64,000 bases of DNA. It comes from Brachyhypopomus gauderio (lineage: Eukaryota > Chordata > Actinopteri > Gymnotiformes > Hypopomidae). Shown here piece by piece: positions 47,176 through 64,000 of the stretch; position 1 is the stretch's first letter; every line of letters begins with the position of its first letter. The translations under genes were made by a program, and so were the position numbers. The notes beneath the pieces are model-generated. The model saw only the letters and a list, made by a program, of their open reading frames with translations. It had not been told where the DNA came from and did not search any database. The stretch is from contig NW_027506912.1 of the NCBI RefSeq assembly GCF_052324685.1, positions 443,501-507,500 on the forward strand. Direction: 5' to 3'.

Positions 47176-48181
47176 GTTACACTCACAGAAATGATTCATG
47201 GCAGAGGTAAGTTTTATGCATTTACATCTATTTGATTTTATTAAAAAACTCATTTGCCTTAACATTAATTATTATCTACATAATCTAATCAATTCTAAAA
47301 TGTATTGAATGTAATTAGTTAATTTATACCTACACAGTTGAAATAATTACAGTTGTAAATCAAACAAGATTCTGTTATATAAAATGTATGTGACTGGTTT
47401 TCATTGAAGTTATGAGAAATGAAATGCGCTGCTCTCCCGCGGGTCTCCAGCAGGCAGGTTCATGTGGGTAGCAGTCGTCCATGCCACGGTAAGCAGACCG
47501 AGACATCCTGTTTTATTACATTCAAATGTGTCGTAATCGTGCAGTTTATATCACATCACATCAATGTAAATGTATTTATATAGTTCTTGATTATTTTAAG
47601 TAGTTTTGTGTCGGTCATGTTGCTGGACAAGACAATACCAACACATGCTAACATCACAGCGAACAGGCTTGCTTTTTCACGACATCTTAGCTAGTTTGGT
47701 AATACAGTTTGATACTGGATTAAACCCATTGTGGTTGGTTTTCATGCCGGTTAAAATTACTAGTTATATCAGTTGCAAAGCAAGCCGGAAAGCATTCTCT
47801 TTGTCCACAACATTTAGCATACTCATTTTGTAATAAGTTAGGCGCTGTCTGCTTATTTAAAGGTGAACCTGAGAACTCGTGCCATGGAGGTGTTTTGGTA
47901 GGTGCAAACTCATTACATTTTGACAAAATTCTGTGGTGTGAATGCACAATATGGCGTTTCTGTGATTCGTGCAAATCTGCAATATAAAAATTTCTTTTTT
48001 GGGGGGGTGTCTATGTGCTTTGCAAGCTTAGTCGTGAGTACAAATCACTTTGTTGGAGTGTTTTACAGATGGGGTGGTCAACTAGGGAAATGTCACTGAC
48101 TTTGTTAGCCTCAGCACCTGTGTTTTAGTGAGTCTCTGACACTAACAAGCATGAATCATATGTGTTTGTTTGTTTTCCCAG

Positions 48182-49512
48182 AATGAAGACATCAATGTGA
48201 GGCGTGATTGTGTGCTGAGTTGTCTGAGCATCTACCTCAATGAAGACCTGGGCACACTGGTTAAAGAATACGTGGTATGTCCATTTCACATTGGGGCTGA
48301 ATATTGACTAGAAGGGGGTGTTTCTAACAGTCGAGGAGTAAAGGGAGAGACATGGGAAGGTTAGGGAAAGGTTGGTTCTTTCTCTTCTTTATCATCCTCC
48401 CTCCAACCTTCCTCTCACTCCTACTGTCCTCTCTTAGGCCAAGACAAGACAGCTCACTTCTTTACGGGTGCTGAAAAGTTGAATCATTTCAGCTTTTCAA
48501 TGCTGCTCAGCACCTCCCTTGTTTATTACGTCACAAGGTAAAGTTTTGTGACCAATTTGCAAAACACAATGTGAGTCAGCTTTAGACATAACGGGTATGA
48601 TGCACACACTCTACCACTTCCTGACTGGAAGACTGCATCTTTATTTCCTCTACCATACTACTGTTTTAAGTGATTTATCAGGTGCCCAGGCTCAACTCAA
48701 ACATGTGAGAACAACACTACTCCATCATATGATAATTGTCAGATTATTTATTGTCACCTTGGCAGAAAAGTGCAAAATATTCAAGAGTAGTACTGCACAC
48801 CTGATTAATCACTTAAACTTATAGTATACGCAGGAAATGAAGGTCTTCCTGTCAGGATGTAGTGGAGCCTGTGCATCAAGTCTATTATTCCAGTGATGAG
48901 AGTAAGAAGGAGAATAAACCTTACCCCTACAAGAGCTTAGGAGAGAGAAGAGGTGAGTAGAGAAGGAAGACTGTAGAAGAGAGGGAGAGATGGTTGGAGA
49001 GGTTTGTGCTTGTAATTTTTTTTATAATTAGGTGTACCACGTGCGCTAAACAGTGCCCTTCAACCCCCCCGAGTACTTGCCCCCCAAAATGTCTGTGCAC
49101 ACCACTGCTTTAAAGAAATATCTTCAAATTAACATTCAGTTGGCCTAAGGATGAGCTGCTTAGATTGTGGTGGTCCAGGTTAGGGTCACACAGCTCATCA
49201 TCCTGTTCTTTCTGTTCCAGGACATTGAATCCAGAGAGGCTGAGCAGATGTTGCCGAGCAGAGGGTCATGGTCCTGATGGTAATGGACGCTTTGCTGATG
49301 TTGGTGTTGTGCTGGAAGGTGTGGAAGTTCTCCATAACCTGCAGAGTGTCAGCCATACATGTGTGATGCTTTATGGGCTCATCTACACACTCAACTTGAG
49401 TTATCCAAAAAGCATGCGTACATTCGAGGTGTACCAGAAAATCCTGATGGACCTGGACTCAACCAAGCTTTCACCAAAAGTACAGGCACTGAATATCAAA
49501 TTGCTCCAGTAA
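48182..49512 (+). pseudogene. Decayed member of an uncharacterised fish protein family
   Basis: Exon 48182-48274 (NEDINVRRDCVLSCLSIYLN, then EDLGTLVKEYV) has good splice sites on both sides. The next exon begins at 49221 (DIESREAEQM). The conserved part DVGVVLEGVEVLHNLQSV, CVMLYGLIYTLNLSYPK and LSPKVQALNIKLLQ, with its stop at 49512, is in another frame. I recall this domain as the C-terminus of a multicopy family in fish, sometimes annotated with SAM-domain names; its function is unknown. AATAAA at 49859 follows about 350 bases after the stop, so the unit may still be transcribed. Upstream exons (47180-48180) were not identified. The left arm lacks this segment. Confidence 0.5.
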
Positions 49513-49858
49513 TTTGACTGGCAGTAATGCACTTAAACAACCCCTACCTGATTTGTCTTTTTTCCTCAGTCAGAGAGGATCTTGTGTTTAAATGATCCCT
49601 TAGTTATTGAAGGGTATATCGGGGAAATACCTGTTTTGTTTTCTTTTAGTGTTGAAGCATTTAACGGGAGTGTTGTGAGAGTGTAGGTGGGTTCATGGAT
49701 GGCCGGTTTCTGAAGTGTGTTAGCTGGCAGTGTTGTATTGGCTCAGCTCAAACTGTATTTGTCATTGTTTCTGAATTCTGTATGATCTGGTTGTCTTTAA
49801 AAGATATTTAAGATGTTGTAATTTCATGTATTTAATATTTAATGTGAAGTTCTAATGC

Positions 49859-49864
49859 TAATAA
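49859..49864 (+). terminator. Poly(A) signal AATAAA
   Basis: A canonical hexamer, about 350 bases after the stop of the decayed gene at 48182-49512 and just before the duplicated block at 49920. No competing hexamer was noted between. Confidence 0.5.
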
Positions 49865-49919
49865 AGCTTTTGAATCAACAAGATGGTCTGATTGTTCTTA
49901 TGCATCATTAAGATTGTAC

Positions 49920-50250
49920 TAAATGGAAAGACAGAATGTGATGGGAGATCACAGAGATGAAAGAAAACAAAACTGAGTCTCAGACATGAAGAATTTAAGG
50001 CATTTTCCCCACTGTTTCCAAATGTTTATCTGAAGTGACAAACCCAGATGTGTATCATTACTATGTTGCTGAAACAGTGTGTTCACACAGGCAGTGAAAG
50101 CTTACTGCAATTTAGATGCTTATAATTACTTTCTCAGTGGAAAAGATGATGCAGAGGGCATCAGAATTGTATATGGTGAAGTTGGAGCAACCTGCCAAAC
50201 ACGTCACTATTTCTAAAACATACTGCACATGTTTCTTAGTAAGGAGTGGG
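49920..50250 (+). pseudogene. SWIM/YqaJ-like fragment, right duplication arm
   Basis: Inverted copy of 19260-19590, encoding AVKAYCNLDAYNYFLSGK and GIRIVYGEVGATCQTR. A segment coding for about ten residues is missing compared with the left copy. It marks the outer end of the duplication; beyond 50250 the two arms diverge. Confidence 0.45.
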
Positions 50251-52372
50251 GGTTGTTTTGTTAAACTCTATATTTAATTATATATTTTCAATGGTTTGAA
50301 CATTTATTCAGCTTATTAGAAACAAACGTAGATTAAAAAAGACTTCAGAATCGCCTTTATTGTCATTATAATTTACATTACAATGAAATTTGATTCTCAT
50401 CCAAGGTGTTTGCCAGTACAGTAAATACACACAGAGAAGCCTCAGGCTTTAGCCAAACAAGGCGTGCTGGCATGAGGTTCTCCGTGTCCTGGTACGAGAC
50501 CTTATCCATGTATCGTATGATGTTTCCAACAGGCAGGTAGTTAGATAATGGCAGTAATCTATGCAGTTAGGCCCTTATAAAGATCCAGATCTGTCACTTC
50601 AGCACATGCTTTCTGATGTCACACAAACACACATATCTATCTATCTACCAACATAACTACCTACCTGCCTCCATCTATTTGCTTACCTCCTGTCCAGATG
50701 TGGCTTGTAACAAATGAGGTCATACCAAATGGTGAGAAGCCTCAGGCTTTAGCCAAACAAGGCGTGCTGGCATGAGGTTCTCCGTGTCCTGGTACGAGAC
50801 CTCATCCATGTATCGTATGATGTTTCCAACAAGCAGGTCCTTAGATAATGGCAGTAATCTATGCAGTTAGTCCATTATAAACGTCCAGATCTGTCACTTC
50901 AACACATGCTTTCTGAAGTCACACAAACACAAACACACATATCTATCTTTCTACCAACATAACTACCTACCTGCCTCCATCTATTTGCTTACCTCCTGTC
51001 CAGATGTGGCTTGTAACAAATTAGGTCATACCAAATGGTGAGAAGCCTCAGGCTTTAGCCAAACAAGGCGTGCTGGCATGAGGTTCTCCGTGTCCTGGTA
51101 GGAGACCTCATCCATGTATTTTATGATGTTTTCAACAAGCAGGTACTTAGATAATGGCAGTAATCTATGCAGTTAGTCCATTATAAACGTCCAGATCTGT
51201 CACTTCAGCACATGCTTTCTGATGTCACACAAACACAAACACACATATCTATCTATCTACCAACATAACTACCTACCTGCCTCCAACTATTTGCTTACCT
51301 CCTGTCCAGATGTGGCTTGTAACGAATGAGGTCATACCAAATGGTGAGAAGACTCAGACCTTAGCCAAACAAGGCGTGTTGGCATGAGGTTCTCCGTGTC
51401 CTGGTAGGAGACCTCAACCATGTATCACATGATGTTTCCAACAAGCAGGTAGTTAGATAATGGCAGTAATCTATGCAGTTAGGCCCTTATAAAGATCCAG
51501 ATCAGTCAGTTCAGCACATGCTTTCTGATGTCACACAAACACAAACACAAACACACATATCTATGTATCTACCAACATAACTACCTACCTGCCTCCATCT
51601 ATTTGCTTACCTCCTGTCCAGATGTGGCTTGTAACGAATGAGGTCATACCAAATGGTGAGAAGACTCAGGCTTTAGCCAAACAAGGCGTGTTGGCATGAG
51701 GTTCTCCGTGTCCTGGTAGGAGACCTCATCCATGTATCACATGATGTTTCCAACAAGCAGGTAGTTAGATAATGGCAGTAATCTATGCAGTTAGGCCCTT
51801 ATAAAGATCCAGATCAGTCAGTTCAGCACATGCTTTCTGATGTCACACAAACACAAACACACATATCTATCTATCTACCAACATAACTACCTACCTGCCT
51901 CCATCTATTTGCTTACCTCCTGTCCAGATGTGGCTTGTAACATATGAGGTCATACCAAATGGTGAGAAGCCTCAGCCTTTAGCCAAACAAGGCGTGCTGG
52001 CATGAGGTTCTCCGTGTCCTGGTAGGAGACCTCATCCATGTATCGTATGATGTTTCCAACAAGCAGGTAGTTAGATAATGGCAGTAATCTATGCAGTTAG
52101 GCCCTTATATAGATCCAGATCTGTCACTTCAGCACATGCTTTCTGATGTCACACAAACACAAACACAAACACACATATCTATGTATCTACCAACATAACT
52201 ACCTACCTGCCTCCATCTATTTGCTTACCTCCTGTCCAGATGTGGCTTGTAACAAATGAGGTCATACCAAATGGTGAGAAGCCTCAGGCTTTAGCCAAAC
52301 AAGGCGTGTTGGCATGAGGTTCTCCGTGTCCTGGTAGGAGACCTCATCCATGTATCACATGATGTTTCCAAC

Positions 52373-53601
52373 TAGGGTTGCAGCGGTAACCGGTTTCACG
52401 GTATACCACGGTATTAAAATGCACGGTTATCATACCGTGTGCGTTTGCTTATTACCGGTAAAAAGCAAGCCAGCGGAGAAACTGACCCGCGCATGCGCAA
52501 CTCCGCTCCGGTTCAGCTACTCAGCACACAGCAGTGAGAATGGCAGAAAGTGCATCAGACTTAACACATTTTTTAACAAAAAAAAAATAGCTAAACTAAA
52601 ATCAGTGGCGAAAATGACGTAATCGCGGTGGCTCCGCCCGTGCGCGAGGGTCTCGCGCGCTGTCGATTCGCGAGGTCGTGCACCTCTCGAATTTTGTAAC
52701 TTTGCGCGCGCTGCACCTCAGCGCAATGAACAAAGTCATGTTTGCAGGATTCATACACGTTTAAAAGGTGGAATTAAAACACTTGTACGTCACTTTAAAG
52801 GTCCGTTTCAATATTTCCCAGCACCTTAAACTTAATTAAGTTAAATATTTATACATATACTCGAAATAATTCGCTTTTTCATCACATTATTTAATGGTTG
52901 TTTATTTCCAAAACGCCCAATCTTAACGTCTTCACGTTCTCTCATGTTTCGTCCTGGAATTAAAAGAGGCTCGTATTTGTTAACGTAAGACAAAAGAACT
53001 GTGCCGAGTCGCGCGCTACGGTCACTAGTGAAAGTATAAACCTAGCTTGTTATGGTCCTTGCTTTCGCTGGATGTGAAAGACGCCATTAATTTACATGCG
53101 TTCAAATTCTAGCGTACCTGTTTTTGAAATGTTAAAACCAGACTCTGTGTGAAAGCCTTAAAATAGAAATCTCTATTGTGATGATGTCAGAAATAAATCC
53201 TCTCTTTCTGCAGTATCTGGTTATATTCCAACTTGGCAGTACAACGGACGTTTACGACAGTTGTTGATCAGACACTGACCCAGGCTGAGTTTATCAGATA
53301 TTAAATAATTTAAACTTAAATAATTGTACTGAAATCCATGATTTAGGTTTCTCTAATTTTGCAGTATTTATATAAACATGTGTACAGCTTATTTTTTTAA
53401 AGGACACATTTTGTATACAATAGTTCCAGGTTTCTACAATAAATAGTTAATTGAACAAAATTAACTTGTTGTAATTTCTTTAAGGGTCAGTGTATCTTTT
53501 AATAATATACAAACTAACTGTGATACCGTGATAACCGTGATACCGCGGTATTTTCTGAGACGGTTATCATACCGTGAAAATCTCATACCGTTGCAACCCT
53601 A
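52373..53601. mobile_element. hAT-like element inserted in the satellite
   Basis: 1229 bp. Ends TAGGGTTGCA and TGCAACCCTA are perfect inverted repeats, and longer subterminal 'cggtatgataaccgt' type repeats lie inside. The perfect duplication TTTCCAAC (52365-52372 and 53602-53609) comes from the satellite unit. A short frame near 52540 (MAESASDLTHF) stops after about 17 codons and may be a transposase remnant. Confidence 0.92.
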
Positions 53602-54650
53602 TTTCCAACAAGCAGGTAGTTAGATAATGGCAGTAATCTATGCAGTTAGGCCCTTATAAAGATCCAGATCTGTCACTTCAGCACATGCTTTCTGATGTCA
53701 CACAAACACAAACACAAACACACATATCTATCTATCTATCTAACAACATAACTACCTACCTGCCTCCATCTATTTGCTTACCTCCTGTCCAGATGTGGCT
53801 TGTAACGAATGAGGTCATACCAAATGGTGAGAAGCCTCAGGCTTTAGCCAAACAAGGTGTGCTGGCATGAGGTTCTCCGTGTCCTGGTAGGAGACCTCAT
53901 CCATGTATCGTATGATGTTTCCAACAAGCAGGTAGTTAGATAATGCCAGTAATCTATGCAGTTAGGCCCTTATAAAGATCCAGATCTGTCACTTCAGCAC
54001 ATGCTTTCTGATGTCACACAAACACAAACACACATATCTATCTATCTATCTAACAACATAATTACCTACCTGCCTCCATCTATTTGCTTACCTCCTGTCC
54101 AGATGTGGCTTGTAACGAATGAGGTCATACCAAATGGTGAGAAGACTCAGGCTTTAGCCAAACAAGGCGTGTTGGCATGAGGTTCTCCGTGTCCTGGTAG
54201 GAGACCTCATCCATGTATCACATGATGTTTCCAACAAGCAGGTAGTTAGATAATGGCAGTAATCTATGCAGTTAGGCCCTTATAAAGATCCAGATCTGTC
54301 ACTTCAGCACATGCTTTCTGATGTCACACAAACACAAACACACATATCTATGTATCTACCAACATAACTACCTACCTGCCTCCATCTATTTGCTTACCTC
54401 CTGTCCAGATGTGGCTTGTAACGAATGAGGTCATACCAAATGGTGAGAAGACTCAGGCTTTAGCCAAACAAGGCGTGTTGGCATGAGGTTCTCCGTGTCC
54501 TGGTACGAGACATTATCCATGTATCGTATGATGTTTCCAACAAGCAGGTAGTTAGATAATGCCAGTAATCTATGCAGTTAGGCCCTTATAAAGATCCAGA
54601 TCTGTCACTTCAGCATATGCTTTCTGATGTCACACAAACACAAACACACA

Positions 54651-63984
<9,334 letters not shown>

Positions 63985-64000
63985 ACAACATAACTACCTA

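Overview
The window is vertebrate nuclear DNA, almost certainly from a teleost fish. Genes have short exons with GT-AG introns. The repeat landscape is typical of fish: hAT-type MITEs, Tc1-like ends, a chromodomain Ty3/Gypsy element, LINE tails and long GT/CT/TATC microsatellites. The style of the C2H2 finger cluster suggests an otophysan (characin, knifefish or catfish group), but that is inference. There is no operon structure and nothing prokaryotic.

1-18.2 kb is the ordinary genic part. ncaph (condensin I kleisin subunit) runs on the + strand from 1062 to 10063. I could place 17 coding exons that stay in frame and give 686 residues. After a LINE remnant comes vamp8 (endobrevin-type R-SNARE) at 12539-16224, three coding exons, 133 residues, with an unusual Pro/Ala-rich tail after the membrane anchor. 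Their introns carry hAT MITEs, a 31-bp minisatellite that abuts a splice acceptor, and dinucleotide arrays.

18.2-50.3 kb is an accessory region. Two C2H2 zinc-finger genes (20.9-22.7 kb on minus, 44.6-45.3 kb on plus) lie in the arms of a broken inverted segmental duplication (about 19.2-25.9 kb against 42.5-50.25 kb, with an extra partial copy at 38.6-39.66 kb). The left gene has a TAG codon in a finger linker with three intact fingers beyond it. Between the arms are a very young Ty3/Gypsy chromovirus (28768-33557; LTRs that read identical, TSD CTCAG, full pol ORF, gag with an internal deletion), an L1-like LINE tail, a jockey-superfamily LINE broken by nested hAT elements, a Tc1-like end, and a decayed YqaJ-nuclease plus DDE-transposase pair. 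The right arm also holds a decayed copy of a fish gene family of unknown function with a good poly(A) signal.

50.44-64.0 kb is a satellite of about 300-312 bp per unit, with some 37 units visible and running off the window. Each unit contains a TATC tract, and in a subset this has expanded to over 100 bp. The units form higher-order blocks, and one hAT element has inserted in the array.

The most interesting signals are: (i) the chromovirus LTR carries a 10-nt perfect complement of the sequence just after the LTR, at the predicted transcription start, as expected for self-primed reverse transcription; (ii) the inverted zinc-finger duplication with its in-linker stop; (iii) the satellite, where interrupted TATC tracts stay short and pure ones expand; (iv) eight hAT-like insertions with perfect 8-bp target duplications, several nested.
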